Source of the DNA: Bacteroidales bacterium
Lineage (GTDB): Bacteria; Bacteroidota; Bacteroidia; Bacteroidales; UBA7332
Length of the DNA stretch: 64,000 nt
Reading direction: 5' to 3'
Assembly: GCA_028687995.1 (NCBI GenBank)
Contig: JAQTZA010000003.1
Location: 186,001-250,000 of the forward strand
The position numbers and the translations under genes are program-made. Below, in pieces: positions 19,739 to 29,010 of the stretch (position 1 is its first letter; each line of letters begins with the position of its first letter). The notes under the pieces were generated by a model. It did no database searches, had not been told where the DNA came from, and saw only the letters and a program-made list of their open reading frames with translations.

Positions 19739-21175
19739 ATGCTTTTTAACTCGATCAACTTTATATTCTTTTTCTTCGCGGTCGTTTTCATTTACTTTGC
19801 ATTGCCTCATCGATTTCGGTGGTTGCTCCTGCTTCTGAGTAGCTGCTATTTCTACATGGCTTTCGTACCTGTTTATATTTTGATTCTTGGTTTTACGATT
19901 GTGATTGACTATTTCGCTGGTATTTTTCTGGAATCGGCTGAAGGCCGAAAACGAAAACTATATTTAATTATCAGTCTTTGTGCCAATATCGGCGTACTTT
20001 CCATTTTCAAATATTTCAATTTCCTAAATGATAATTTCACTGCATTATTGGACAGTTTTAGTCAGAATAATCCGATTCCAAATCTCTCCATTTTGCTTCC
20101 TATTGGACTTTCTTTCCATACGTTTCAGGCAATGAGCTACACCATCGAAGTCTATCGCGGGAAACAAAAAGCGGAACGCCATTTTGGTATTTATGCGCTC
20201 TATGTGATGTTTTTCCCTCAATTGGTGGCTGGTCCAATCGAGCGCCCGATGAACCTATTACCTCAGTTTTATAAAGAACACGATTTTGACTCCAATCGTA
20301 TCATTGCTGGACTAAAATTAATGGTGTGGGGATTCTTCAAAAAACTGGTAATTGCTGATAGATTAGCCATTTATGTAAATACGGTTTACGATAATCCGGC
20401 GGGTCATACTGGATTGACATTGATTCTCGCAACCACCTTTTTTGCTTTTCAGATCTACTGCGATTTCTCTGGATATACCGATATCGCCATTGGAGCCGCT
20501 AAAGTGTTAGGTTTCGATTTGATGAAAAACTTCAACCACCCTTATCTCTCACGCACAGTTGCAGAGTTTTGGAAACGGTGGCACATCTCTCTCTCCACAT
20601 GGTTCAAAGATTACCTCTATATTCCGCTCGGAGGAAATCGAGTTTCAACAATCAGACTATTTCTCAATTTACTTATTGTATTCTTAATCAGCGGATTGTG
20701 GCACGGGGCAAACTGGACGTATGTAATTTGGGGTGGCTTAAACGGAATCTATTTGATTTTTGCAATGCTCACAGGAAAAATCCGAAGCAATATTTCTGTT
20801 AAGCTTGGATTTCATAAAATCCCTCATATTTATCACGCATTTCAAATTCTTAGTACGTTTGTTTTGATTTGCATTTCATGGGTTTTCTTTCGGGCAAAAA
20901 ATGTTAGCGATGCCTTTGTGGCACTCAAAAATATGAGTCATTTCGACGGTCCAATTTTTTATGATCGTGCTGATTTTTCCTCCGTCGCTTTTGCTCTAAT
21001 GGGACTATTCTTTCTCATAATGGTGGAAGCTAAAAGAGAATACTATCCTTTACGATTTAATCTACTTAGCCACCAAAATCGATGGATTCAAAACATTTCG
21101 TATGCTTTGCTCATTCTTGGTATCGTTCTTTTTGGTGTATTCGATGGTGGTCAATTTATCTATTTTCAGTTTTGA
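19739..21175 (+). CDS. MBOAT-family membrane O-acyltransferase (AlgI/DltB-like)
   Basis: A 478-aa polytopic inner-membrane protein with roughly ten hydrophobic segments. The MBOAT hallmark His is His322 in SGLWHGANWTYVIWGGLNG, and the upstream block AEFWKRWHISLSTWFKDYLY is also typical of AlgI-type proteins. These enzymes move an acyl group, usually acetyl, across the membrane for transfer to an extracellular polysaccharide or teichoic acid. It is followed after 2 nt by an SGNH-type partner, the usual second half of such a machine. The glycan acceptor is unknown; the large polysaccharide locus 17 kb to the right is one candidate. Confidence 0.93.
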   Translation: MLFNSINFIFFFFAVVFIYFALPHRFRWLLLLLSSCYFYMAFVPVYILILGFTIVIDYFAGIFLESAEGRKRKLYLIISLCANIGVLSIFKYFNFLNDNFTALLDSFSQNNPIPNLSILLPIGLSFHTFQAMSYTIEVYRGKQKAERHFGIYALYVMFFPQLVAGPIERPMNLLPQFYKEHDFDSNRIIAGLKLMVWGFFKKLVIADRLAIYVNTVYDNPAGHTGLTLILATTFFAFQIYCDFSGYTDIAIGAAKVLGFDLMKNFNHPYLSRTVAEFWKRWHISLSTWFKDYLYIPLGGNRVSTIRLFLNLLIVFLISGLWHGANWTYVIWGGLNGIYLIFAMLTGKIRSNISVKLGFHKIPHIYHAFQILSTFVLICISWVFFRAKNVSDAFVALKNMSHFDGPIFYDRADFSSVAFALMGLFFLIMVEAKREYYPLRFNLLSHQNRWIQNISYALLILGIVLFGVFDGGQFIYFQF

Positions 21176-21177
21176 TA

Positions 21178-22137
21178 ATGATGGAAAATACTAAGATAGG
21201 AAAATCAAAATTCAACAAATATCGTCCATTCTTCGTCAAAGGATTCTATTTTATTCTGATACTTTTTGTGTTGGATTTTGCTATTGGTTCTTTATTTCGA
21301 CACTTTTTCGACCAACAAAAATATGGGAGATTGTACCGTGCTGGTTATGTGATGAATGATACAAAAGCTGATATCTTAATTCTAGGTTCATCCAGAGCAA
21401 TCCATCACTATATTCCTTCAATTTTTGAAAATCGACTTCAAAAAAGCTGCTATAACGGGGGAAGTGTCGCGCAATACTTAGTATTTAACTACATCCAATT
21501 TAGTGGTGCAATAAAACGATATTCTCCAAAAATAGTCATCCTTGATTTAATTCCTAGCGAATTCATCTATAGATCTGACGAATATGCAAGGCTTTCCTTG
21601 CTCTTGCCTTACTACAAAGATCATCCCGAAATTCGCTCCGTTTTAGAAAAAAGAAGTTCGTTCGAAAAATACAAATTCTACTCTGCCTGCTATCCATTTA
21701 ATTCACTACTAGTTTTGATTACGGCAGGCAATTTAGATGCTTTTGGGAAATCTCGACCAACTGACAATGGTTATTCTCCGCTTATTGGTCAGTGGAAAGA
21801 GCCAATTAAGAATTTCAAATCAGAAAATTTGCCGATTGATTCTTTCAAGATTGAACTTTTACAAAAAATAATTGCACAATGTAAAACTTCACAAACAAAA
21901 TTGATTCTTGTCTGCTCTCCAATTTGGGAATCAAATGTGGAAGTAGATTCATCGATGCAGATTTTAAAATCAATCGCAATAAAACAGAATATTTCCTACT
22001 ATAATTTTTCTGAAGATACTACATTTACCAACCACATCTCGTTATTTTATGACCAGGGTCATCTCAACGAGAATGGGGCGATACGCTTCACCAACAAACT
22101 GATTGATAAACTAGAACAAGAAACCATCATCCAATAA
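21178..22137 (+). CDS. Membrane-anchored SGNH-type acyltransferase/esterase partner (AlgX/DltD-like)
   Basis: The start is ATG 21178 (or the adjacent ATG at 21181); longer frames overlap the MBOAT gene. The 319-aa protein has one N-terminal membrane segment (about 19-37) and a periplasmic SGNH-hydrolase-like domain: ILILGSSRA with the nucleophile at Ser71 or Ser72, a central SGGNxx-like NGGSV, and DQGHLNENG giving Asp292 and His295 of the catalytic dyad. Such proteins accept the acyl group from the MBOAT partner and place it on the glycan. Only 2 nt separate it from the MBOAT stop, so co-expression is near certain. Confidence 0.82.
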   Translation: MMENTKIGKSKFNKYRPFFVKGFYFILILFVLDFAIGSLFRHFFDQQKYGRLYRAGYVMNDTKADILILGSSRAIHHYIPSIFENRLQKSCYNGGSVAQYLVFNYIQFSGAIKRYSPKIVILDLIPSEFIYRSDEYARLSLLLPYYKDHPEIRSVLEKRSSFEKYKFYSACYPFNSLLVLITAGNLDAFGKSRPTDNGYSPLIGQWKEPIKNFKSENLPIDSFKIELLQKIIAQCKTSQTKLILVCSPIWESNVEVDSSMQILKSIAIKQNISYYNFSEDTTFTNHISLFYDQGHLNENGAIRFTNKLIDKLEQETIIQ

Positions 22138-22178
22138 AAAAGCGGATAATTAACTCTTGAGAGTCAACTATCCGCTTG
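22138..22178. terminator. Shared terminator between the SGNH gene and asd
   Basis: Stem AAGCGGATA (22140-22148) with TATCCGCTT (22169-22177). Read on the minus strand it is followed by a run of T and so is a good terminator for asd; on the plus strand the T tract is weaker. Confidence 0.75.
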
Positions 22179-22197
22179 ATTTATAAGTAAATTGCTT

Positions 22198-23205
22198 TTA
22201 CAAAGCGTTTTCTTTAATCAAGTATTCTGCAATCTGAACAGCATTCAACGCAGCCCCTTTTTTGATTTGATCGCTTACACTCCAAAAACTTAATCCGTTT
22301 TCATTGGTCAAATCTTTACGGATACGACCTACATATACTGGGTCAACTCCCGCCAAAAACAATGGCATCGGATAGGCTTTCTTTTCTGGTTCGTCCATCA
22401 AAACAACACCTTCTGCTTTTGCGAATGCTTCACGTGCCTCAGCAACAGAAATAGGTCTTTCAGTTTCTATCCAAATCGATTCTGAGTGAGCACGCATAAC
22501 GGGAACACGCACGCAAGTTGCACTTACTTTAATATCGGAGTGCATAATTTTACGTGTTTCATGATACATTTTCATCTCCTCTTTGGTATATCCGTTTTCA
22601 GTGAAAACATCTACCTGAGGAATCACGTTGTACGCCAACTGATATGCAAATTTCTCAACGGTTGGCTCATCGCCACGTCCCAATTCTGCATATTGCTCTA
22701 CTAATTCGTCCATAGCTGCCGCACCTGCTCCGCTTGCTGCTTGGTAAGTAGAAACATGCACGGATTTGATATGTGTTAAATCTTCAATCGCCTTCAATGC
22801 CACTACCATTTGAATGGTGGTACAGTTTGGATTTGCAATAATGCCACGCGGACGTGATTTTGCATCTTCCCCATTCACTTCAGGAACAACCAAAGGAATA
22901 TCATTTTCCATACGGAAAGCGCTAGAGTTATCAATCATAACTGCGCCATATTTTGTGATGGTTTCGGCAAACTCTTTTGAAGTGCCGGCTCCTGCCGATG
23001 TGAAAGCTATGTCAATTCCCTTGAAGTCGTCGTTGTGCTGAAGAAGTTTTACCTCGAGTTGCTTACCTCCGAATGTGTACTTGGCTCCAGCGCTTCGAGC
23101 AGAACCGAATAATACTAACTCATCCATAGGAAAATCTCTCTCTTCGAGTACACGTAGAAACTCTTGTCCTACGGCACCACTTGCACCTACAATAGCTACT
23201 TTCAT
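22198..23205 (-). CDS. asd: Aspartate-semialdehyde dehydrogenase
   Basis: A 335-aa cytoplasmic enzyme making L-aspartate-4-semialdehyde from aspartyl phosphate with NADPH, the branch step towards lysine/diaminopimelate, threonine and methionine. The Rossmann motif [14 protein letters not shown] is at the N-terminus, the catalytic Cys128 lies in [10 protein letters not shown], and the substrate-binding block [17 protein letters not shown] follows. Length is normal for the family. It is transcribed alone, divergent from the lamin-tail gene, with a terminator 20 nt after the stop. Confidence 0.97.
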   Translation of the reverse strand: MKVAIVGASGAVGQEFLRVLEERDFPMDELVLFGSARSAGAKYTFGGKQLEVKLLQHNDDFKGIDIAFTSAGAGTSKEFAETITKYGAVMIDNSSAFRMENDIPLVVPEVNGEDAKSRPRGIIANPNCTTIQMVVALKAIEDLTHIKSVHVSTYQAASGAGAAAMDELVEQYAELGRGDEPTVEKFAYQLAYNVIPQVDVFTENGYTKEEMKMYHETRKIMHSDIKVSATCVRVPVMRAHSESIWIETERPISVAEAREAFAKAEGVVLMDEPEKKAYPMPLFLAGVDPVYVGRIRKDLTNENGLSFWSVSDQIKKGAALNAVQIAEYLIKENAL

Positions 23206-23260
23206 TTAATTTAAAAATTAATTTATGACTTCAACCTGTTTATTATTCCCAAAATTCAAC

Positions 23261-23268
23261 TATTTTTG
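23261..23268 (+). promoter_or_regulatory. Candidate -7 element for the lamin-tail protein gene
   Basis: TATTTTTG, matching TAnnTTTG, 82 nt before the start codon at 23351. The -33 element is not clear. It lies upstream of the minus-strand -7 box for asd, so the two promoters face away from each other and overlap. Confidence 0.45.
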
Positions 23269-23313
23269 CTTTTCAGAGAATAGCTAAAACACCGATATAA
23301 AGGAAATTGAGTG

Positions 23314-23321
23314 CAAAAATA
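23314..23321 (-). promoter_or_regulatory. Candidate -7 element for asd
   Basis: The minus strand reads TATTTTTG, matching TAnnTTTG, about 108 nt upstream of the asd start. A -33 TTG at the right distance was not found. Confidence 0.4.
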
Positions 23322-23350
23322 CAACAAATTAGAGAAAAAATCTGCCAACC

Positions 23351-25924
23351 ATGAGAAATTTTGTTATACTTATTGCACTTACGTGCTCTATTTCACTCTA
23401 CGCCCAATGGAATGAAGACTTTAACGACGGTGATTTATCTCAAAATCCAACATGGAGTGGAAATAGAGATTTGTTTACAATAAACAGTTCACTACAGTTA
23501 CAACTGAACGCATCATCTGCTGGAAATGCTTATTTATCGACCAATCATCCGTTTTACAAAGGTAACATTTGGAGTTGTTGGCTAAAATTGGGATTCACTC
23601 CATCTTCAGCAAGTTTTGCCCGAATCTATCTTTCAGCAGACAATGAAAATCTGACCACTGCTCAATCGGCCTATTATATTTTAGCCGGCGGTACTTCAAA
23701 ACGAATCAGTCTTTTCAAAAAAAGCATTAGTGGTACGAACGAAGTGATAGTGGGGCCAGATAATGAGTTAAGCTCCGGAGTATCGGCAGACATTAAAGTT
23801 GAATTATCACACGACCATATTTGGCGACTTTTTGTAAAATACAGCACCAACGTTGATTATGTTTTGAAAGGTGAATATAAAGATCCGTCACTTTTGAATG
23901 GGAATTATTTAGGCCTCAATTGCGCCTATGCCACAAGCTACAGCAAATCAATCTATTTCGATAATTTTCGAGTAGATTCAATCCCTGAATTTGACACGAC
24001 TCCCCCTCAAGTTTCAAATCTTAACGTGATAAATTCTCACACTATTAATTTACAATTTTCAGAATCTTGTGATTTTAGTATTGCCCAATTCTCTATCAAT
24101 CAAGAGAATAATTCAATAACAAAAACAATCTCAACAGATGAGAAATCAATTGAACTAAGCTCATCCATTCCATTTACCGAAGGAAATCAATATATCGTAA
24201 CGATTACAGGGGTGAAAGATAAAGCGGGAAACGAAGCTCTAACGGCAACCTTGCCATTTACCTACTGGAGCATTTTGGGCAATGCAAAAATAGGCGATGT
24301 GGTTATCAGCGAAATTATGGCAAACCCCTCCAGTTCCAGTGGCTTACCAGATGCTGAATACGTCGAGATACACAACAACTCTTCATCGAGGGTGAATCTT
24401 TCGCAATGGAAGTTTTATTATGGCGATAAGGAATATTCTATTCCCGATTACTGGCTGTTACCCGACAGTTTTGTGGTGATTGCAAACCCGACGGCGATTG
24501 CAAAAATGGCTACAAATATTCCGAAATTAGCAGTAACGTCATTTCCAGTATTAGCTAACAGCGGGAAATTACTCTATCTCGAAAGTCCTGAAGGCGAATT
24601 AATATCATTTGCTAATTATACCGACCAATGGTACAACGATGATTTCAAAGCTGGCGGTGGCTTTTCACTCGAATGCATCGATCTGAATAATATCAGCGGA
24701 GGAAAAACAAATTGGTCAGCGACAAAAAACAGCTTAGGCGGTACTCCCGGAAAGCAAAATAGCATTACAGCATCTAATCCTGACTATCAAATACCAACTC
24801 TACTTCAATCGTCTTTGATAAGTTCCGACACGATACGGTTAACCTTTAGTGAAGTGATGAATAAGCTTGATTTGGTGGATTTGGCCCATTATGCCACCTC
24901 TTCTGATTTTCAAATTAAAAATGCAATAGCCTTAAATCCTCTACCAACATCGGTTACTTTGATTCTGAATAAATCCATAGAACAAGGTGATATTCTGAAA
25001 ATTGAATTGACAAACCTACATTCTATCTCAGGAATTTTAATAGAAAATATTGATCCTATACGATTGGCTATTTCAGAGCAGGCCGCTCCGCAAGATGTTG
25101 TGATCAACGAAATTCTCTTCAATCCAAGACCAAATGGAGGGGATTATGTAGAAATTTTGAACCGCTCTCAAAACATAATAGACTTGTCAAAACTCTATTT
25201 ATCCTCGAAAAAATCAGATGGATCTTTTCAAACCGGAGTTAAATTGGCTGATACTTCAACTCCATTTTTTCCTAACGAAATTCTTGTTTTTACTACCGAC
25301 AAATCAAATATTATCAATGAATACCCTACCTCGATCGATAAAAACGTCGTTCAGCTCTCGTCTCTTCCTTCGATGCCCGATACGGAAGGAAATATCCAAC
25401 TCATTAATTCATCGGCAGAGGTTATCGATGGACTTTCATACAGTGAAAAGATGCATCACCCATTCGTGAAAAATCCCGAAGGTGTTTCTTTAGAACGACT
25501 TAACTCTGAACAACCGACATCTGACTCGAATAATTGGCAATCAGCCTCAAGCGAGGCTGGCTGGGGAACTCCCGGCAGAGAAAATTCTCAGCAATCAAAA
25601 GAGAGTAATGAATCGAAAGAATTTTGGCTAGAGAACGAAACCGTAACACCTGATAACAATGGACAGGACGACCAACTTCGGATTCACTATTCACTCTCAG
25701 AAAGTGGTTATACAGCTAACATTCGCGTCTATTCACCTTCCGGGAAATTGATTTCAGCAATTGTTTCAAATTCAATTTTGAGCTCAGAAGGATTGATTGC
25801 TTGGTCGGCAACTGATACGACAGGCAGACTGCTAAACCCAGGGCTTTATCTGCTTTTCATCGAATATTATAGATTTAATAAATCACCGACTCGGATAAAA
25901 TTACCAATTGTTATAGGAAATTAG
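23351..25924 (+). CDS. Secreted lamin-tail-domain surface protein
   Basis: An 857-aa exported protein with signal peptide 1-19 (ending ISLYA). Order: an N-terminal beta-sandwich-like region (about 20-210), an Ig-like domain (about 217-310, opening DTTPPQVSNLNV), a first lamin-tail domain (about 315-465; VVISEIMANPSSSSGLPDAE and GGTPGKQNS), a second Ig-like domain (about 476-570), a second lamin-tail domain (about 578-740; VVINEILFNPRPNGGDYVEI and WGTPGRENS), and a C-terminal FlgD/CHU_C-like beta domain (about 757-857; NIRVYSPSGKLI, NPGLYLLFIEYY) that may act in surface attachment. Bacterial lamin-tail proteins are usually surface proteins, some linked to nucleases or adhesion; no enzyme domain is seen here. 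Convergent and divergent neighbours give no functional hint. Confidence 0.85.
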   Translation: MRNFVILIALTCSISLYAQWNEDFNDGDLSQNPTWSGNRDLFTINSSLQLQLNASSAGNAYLSTNHPFYKGNIWSCWLKLGFTPSSASFARIYLSADNENLTTAQSAYYILAGGTSKRISLFKKSISGTNEVIVGPDNELSSGVSADIKVELSHDHIWRLFVKYSTNVDYVLKGEYKDPSLLNGNYLGLNCAYATSYSKSIYFDNFRVDSIPEFDTTPPQVSNLNVINSHTINLQFSESCDFSIAQFSINQENNSITKTISTDEKSIELSSSIPFTEGNQYIVTITGVKDKAGNEALTATLPFTYWSILGNAKIGDVVISEIMANPSSSSGLPDAEYVEIHNNSSSRVNLSQWKFYYGDKEYSIPDYWLLPDSFVVIANPTAIAKMATNIPKLAVTSFPVLANSGKLLYLESPEGELISFANYTDQWYNDDFKAGGGFSLECIDLNNISGGKTNWSATKNSLGGTPGKQNSITASNPDYQIPTLLQSSLISSDTIRLTFSEVMNKLDLVDLAHYATSSDFQIKNAIALNPLPTSVTLILNKSIEQGDILKIELTNLHSISGILIENIDPIRLAISEQAAPQDVVINEILFNPRPNGGDYVEILNRSQNIIDLSKLYLSSKKSDGSFQTGVKLADTSTPFFPNEILVFTTDKSNIINEYPTSIDKNVVQLSSLPSMPDTEGNIQLINSSAEVIDGLSYSEKMHHPFVKNPEGVSLERLNSEQPTSDSNNWQSASSEAGWGTPGRENSQQSKESNESKEFWLENETVTPDNNGQDDQLRIHYSLSESGYTANIRVYSPSGKLISAIVSNSILSSEGLIAWSATDTTGRLLNPGLYLLFIEYYRFNKSPTRIKLPIVIGN

Positions 25925-25979
25925 CCATTAAAGTAATGGAATTGAACCATCTATCAGTCTGTATGCACAAAATTATTGC

Positions 25980-25987
25980 TACTTTTG
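25980..25987 (+). promoter_or_regulatory. Candidate -7 element for rdgB-porZ
   Basis: TACTTTTG matches TAnnTTTG and lies 39 nt before the rdgB start at 26027. It supports the 26027 start over the longer frame, whose start would lie upstream of the transcription start. No convincing -33 box. Confidence 0.45.
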
Positions 25988-26026
25988 TCGGTTAGAATTA
26001 AATTTTCTGATCATTGTTCCGTTTAT

Positions 26027-26605
26027 ATGCATAAGATCGTTTTTGCCACCAATAACAGCAATAAATTAGAGGAAGTTTCTCAAATTCTGAAAGATAAAGT
26101 TGAAATTTTATCGTTGAAAGATATAGGATGTTTCGATGATATACCTGAAACAGCCGATACATTGGAAGGAAACGCACTCATTAAAGCACGATATATAAAA
26201 GAAAATTTCGGATTAGACTGCTTTGCTGATGATTCCGGACTTGAAATTGAAGCGTTGAATTCTGCTCCGGGAGTTTTTTCGGCTCGATATGCCGGAGAGC
26301 AGAAGAATCACAACGATAATATGCAAAAAGTGCTATCGGAATTAAATGGAATCAACAATCGTAAAGCTCAATTTCGAACAGTAATTGCAGTAGTAGAAGG
26401 AGACAAAGAATTGCTTTTTGAAGGAAAAATTGAAGGAGCGATTATCAAAGAAAAACGAGGAAATGGTGGTTTTGGATACGATCCAATTTTTACACCCGAT
26501 GGTTTTGAACAGACATTTGCAGAATTAGGTTCTGAAATAAAAAACAAAATTAGTCATCGCGCTAAAGCGGTGCAAAAATTAATTGAATATTTACAAGCCG
26601 AATAA
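26027..26605 (+). CDS. rdgB: XTP/dITP pyrophosphatase (RdgB/HAM1)
   Basis: A 192-aa cytoplasmic house-cleaning enzyme that hydrolyses non-canonical purine triphosphates (dITP, XTP) to monophosphates, preventing misincorporation. The N-terminus [17 protein letters not shown] holds the substrate-binding TNNxxK motif; [20 protein letters not shown] and GFGYDPIF are the other family signatures. Start 26027 is chosen over an upstream TTG-type start for length and for the N-terminal motif. The next gene starts 28 nt later, so the first porZ-like gene is probably co-transcribed. Confidence 0.96.
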   Translation: MHKIVFATNNSNKLEEVSQILKDKVEILSLKDIGCFDDIPETADTLEGNALIKARYIKENFGLDCFADDSGLEIEALNSAPGVFSARYAGEQKNHNDNMQKVLSELNGINNRKAQFRTVIAVVEGDKELLFEGKIEGAIIKEKRGNGGFGYDPIFTPDGFEQTFAELGSEIKNKISHRAKAVQKLIEYLQAE

Positions 26606-26633
26606 AAGGTTTACCGAAATAAAATAATTGAAT

Positions 26634-28928
26634 ATGCACTTTTTTAAACAAGTTATACTCTTTCTTTTCCTTACTATATCGCTTAGCTCGTATTCTCAAA
26701 TTCCGGTTGGTTCTTGGCGCACTCATTTAACTTATGCTTCAGTTACACAGGTGGCAGAAACTCCCGAAAAAGTATATGGCATATCTGATGGCGCGCTTTT
26801 TTCTTACACCAAAGAGGATAATAATGTAGATGTTTACACCAAAATTGACGGGCTGAGTGACAACAAGATTTCGCTAATTTCTTATAGTGTGGAGAATAAA
26901 CTCTTGTTTATTATTTATGACAATGCAAATATCGATCTCTTGACCGATGATGGCAAGATTTTCAATTTACCTGACATTAAAAGTAAAAATGCGGCTCTAA
27001 ACAAAACGATAAATGGAGTGACTTTTATCGGCTCAAATGCCTATTTATCTACTGGATATGGAATTTCGATTATTAATTTAATAAAACACGAAATAGCGGA
27101 TACCTATCTTCTTAATAAAAAAACGTACTCTTCTATCTTATTTGAAAATAAGCTATATGCAGCTACCGAAAGTGGAATCATGGTTGCCAACGCTTCATCA
27201 AATTTAGTAGATCCAGGGAACTGGACACTCGCTTTAAAATTTGTCGCTCATCAATTGGTTGTCTTTAAAAATCAACTCATTGGATTGAATTATGAAGAAG
27301 GACTTGCGACAATCTCTGGCAATACTTACAATATTTTTTATCCGAGTAATGTCCTTTCTGGGTTAGTTGTATCTAATGATATGATGGTTGCCTACGGTCA
27401 ATGGCAAGTTTCGTATTTCACCTCAACGTCAGAAGAAAAATCTATATCTGTTACTGATCTATTTGGGATATCTGCATTATCTGCCAATCAAACTACGTGG
27501 CTGGCGAATGGCTCAAACGGTATTACGAAAATTACAAAAACAGCAGATGGTTTTGAAAAGGTGGATGTAGGAATTAGACCGGATGGACCTCTAGCCAACA
27601 GTCCGTACAAATTACGTTTTAGTAAAAATAAATTGATGATAGTCGGTGGTGGTGCATGGGATGATCGATTTGACACTAAAGGGCTAATGATGTTTTTCGA
27701 GAATAATAAGTGGAGCTTTCAAAAAGTGGACACTATTATAATGGATAATGTAGCTCGTGATTTCGTAGATATTGTAGAAGATCCTCGAGAAGTTGGTCAT
27801 TATTTTGTATCGTCTTATGGAGAAGGCCTTTACGAATTCAGAAATCAAAGACTCGTAAAAAAACATGACCACACAAACAGTATCATCGAAACGCACGAGT
27901 TAGTTAAAGGGGCCGACCATTATGACCGCGTATATGCGCTTCTATACGATAAAGACAACAATCTCTTTGTGTCGAATATGCACACGGCAAAAACATTTAA
28001 AGTCCTCACAAAAGATGGACAGTGGATTGCTTTAAATTATGCACCGATTGCAAACAAAGAGACGGTTTTTGAAATTATTCAGAACAAACGAGGTGTTTAT
28101 TGGTCCTTAAATTCTACAGGTGGAACGGGATTATTCGTATTCGATACAAAAGGAACACTCGCTAATCAAGCCGACGATCAATACAAATTTCTGACAGAAA
28201 TAAATTATTTAGATAATCTTGAAACGAAATCTATCTCTCCCGAAATTTTCTTCTGCTTAGCAGAAGACAAGAATGGAGCTATTTGGGTAGGGACAGATAT
28301 GGGACCAATAGTTTTTAACAGCCCATCTAAAGTTTTCACCGACAATTTCCTTGGATCTCGCATAAAAGTACCTCGAAACGATGGTACACAACTTGCCGAT
28401 TATCTACTTGAAGGAGAAAAGATTAGAGTAATATGTGTGGATGGTGGAAATAGAAAATGGATCGGAACTGAGGAAAACGGTGTGTATTTAGTGAGTGAAA
28501 ACGGGCAAGAGACTCTTTTTCACTTTACATCTGACAACAGCCCATTACTATCAAACAAAGTATTATCCATAGCTATTCATCCACTTACCGGAGAGGTTTT
28601 TATAGGCACTGACAAAGGGTTGGTCTCTTACCGAAGTGATGCCATTGAAGGAAAAAAAAGCTATTCGAATGTGTATGCATTTCCTAATCCAGTACAACCC
28701 AACTATGAAGGGTTGATTACAATAACTGGATTGATTGCCAATTCTACGGTTCGAATCACAGACATTACAGGAAATTCCATTTTTGAAGGTCAATCTGAAG
28801 GAGGTCAAATATCATGGAACGGACGGAATCGAAAAGGAGAACATTTGGCAAGTGGCGTTTACTTAGTCTATTCTGCAATAAGCGAGGCTCTTGACGGTGT
28901 TGTTACAAAAATTCTGATTATAAAATAA
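26634..28928 (+). CDS. porZ: PorZ-like T9SS attachment-complex protein (copy 1)
   Basis: A 764-aa exported protein with signal peptide MHFFKQVILFLFLTISLSSYS and mature start QIPVGSWRTHL, the typical PorZ N-terminus. The body (about 25-670) reads as two-component-regulator-type beta-propeller blades (VYGISDGALFSYTKEDN, IDGLSDNKI, AIHPLTGEVFIGTDKGLVSY). The C-terminal ~85 residues resemble a sorting-domain fold (AFPNPVQPNYEGLITITGL, ASGVYLVYSAI). In Porphyromonas gingivalis PorZ sits on the cell surface with PorU, PorV and PorQ and delivers anionic LPS for attachment of cargo. That role fits the many T9SS cargo genes in this window. A second copy follows directly. Confidence 0.85.
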   Translation: MHFFKQVILFLFLTISLSSYSQIPVGSWRTHLTYASVTQVAETPEKVYGISDGALFSYTKEDNNVDVYTKIDGLSDNKISLISYSVENKLLFIIYDNANIDLLTDDGKIFNLPDIKSKNAALNKTINGVTFIGSNAYLSTGYGISIINLIKHEIADTYLLNKKTYSSILFENKLYAATESGIMVANASSNLVDPGNWTLALKFVAHQLVVFKNQLIGLNYEEGLATISGNTYNIFYPSNVLSGLVVSNDMMVAYGQWQVSYFTSTSEEKSISVTDLFGISALSANQTTWLANGSNGITKITKTADGFEKVDVGIRPDGPLANSPYKLRFSKNKLMIVGGGAWDDRFDTKGLMMFFENNKWSFQKVDTIIMDNVARDFVDIVEDPREVGHYFVSSYGEGLYEFRNQRLVKKHDHTNSIIETHELVKGADHYDRVYALLYDKDNNLFVSNMHTAKTFKVLTKDGQWIALNYAPIANKETVFEIIQNKRGVYWSLNSTGGTGLFVFDTKGTLANQADDQYKFLTEINYLDNLETKSISPEIFFCLAEDKNGAIWVGTDMGPIVFNSPSKVFTDNFLGSRIKVPRNDGTQLADYLLEGEKIRVICVDGGNRKWIGTEENGVYLVSENGQETLFHFTSDNSPLLSNKVLSIAIHPLTGEVFIGTDKGLVSYRSDAIEGKKSYSNVYAFPNPVQPNYEGLITITGLIANSTVRITDITGNSIFEGQSEGGQISWNGRNRKGEHLASGVYLVYSAISEALDGVVTKILIIK

Positions 28929-28952
28929 TGACCTAATTTATTAAAAAATAGC

Positions 28953-28960
28953 TACTTTTG
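28953..28960 (+). promoter_or_regulatory. Candidate -7 element for the second porZ-like gene
   Basis: TACTTTTG matches TAnnTTTG, 50 nt before the start at 29011, suggesting that copy 2 can be transcribed separately from copy 1. No clear -33 box. Confidence 0.45.
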
Positions 28961-29010
28961 TCCATTCGACTTTACTGAAATCTCAATTAATATCTATTTC
29001 AAACAATTAT

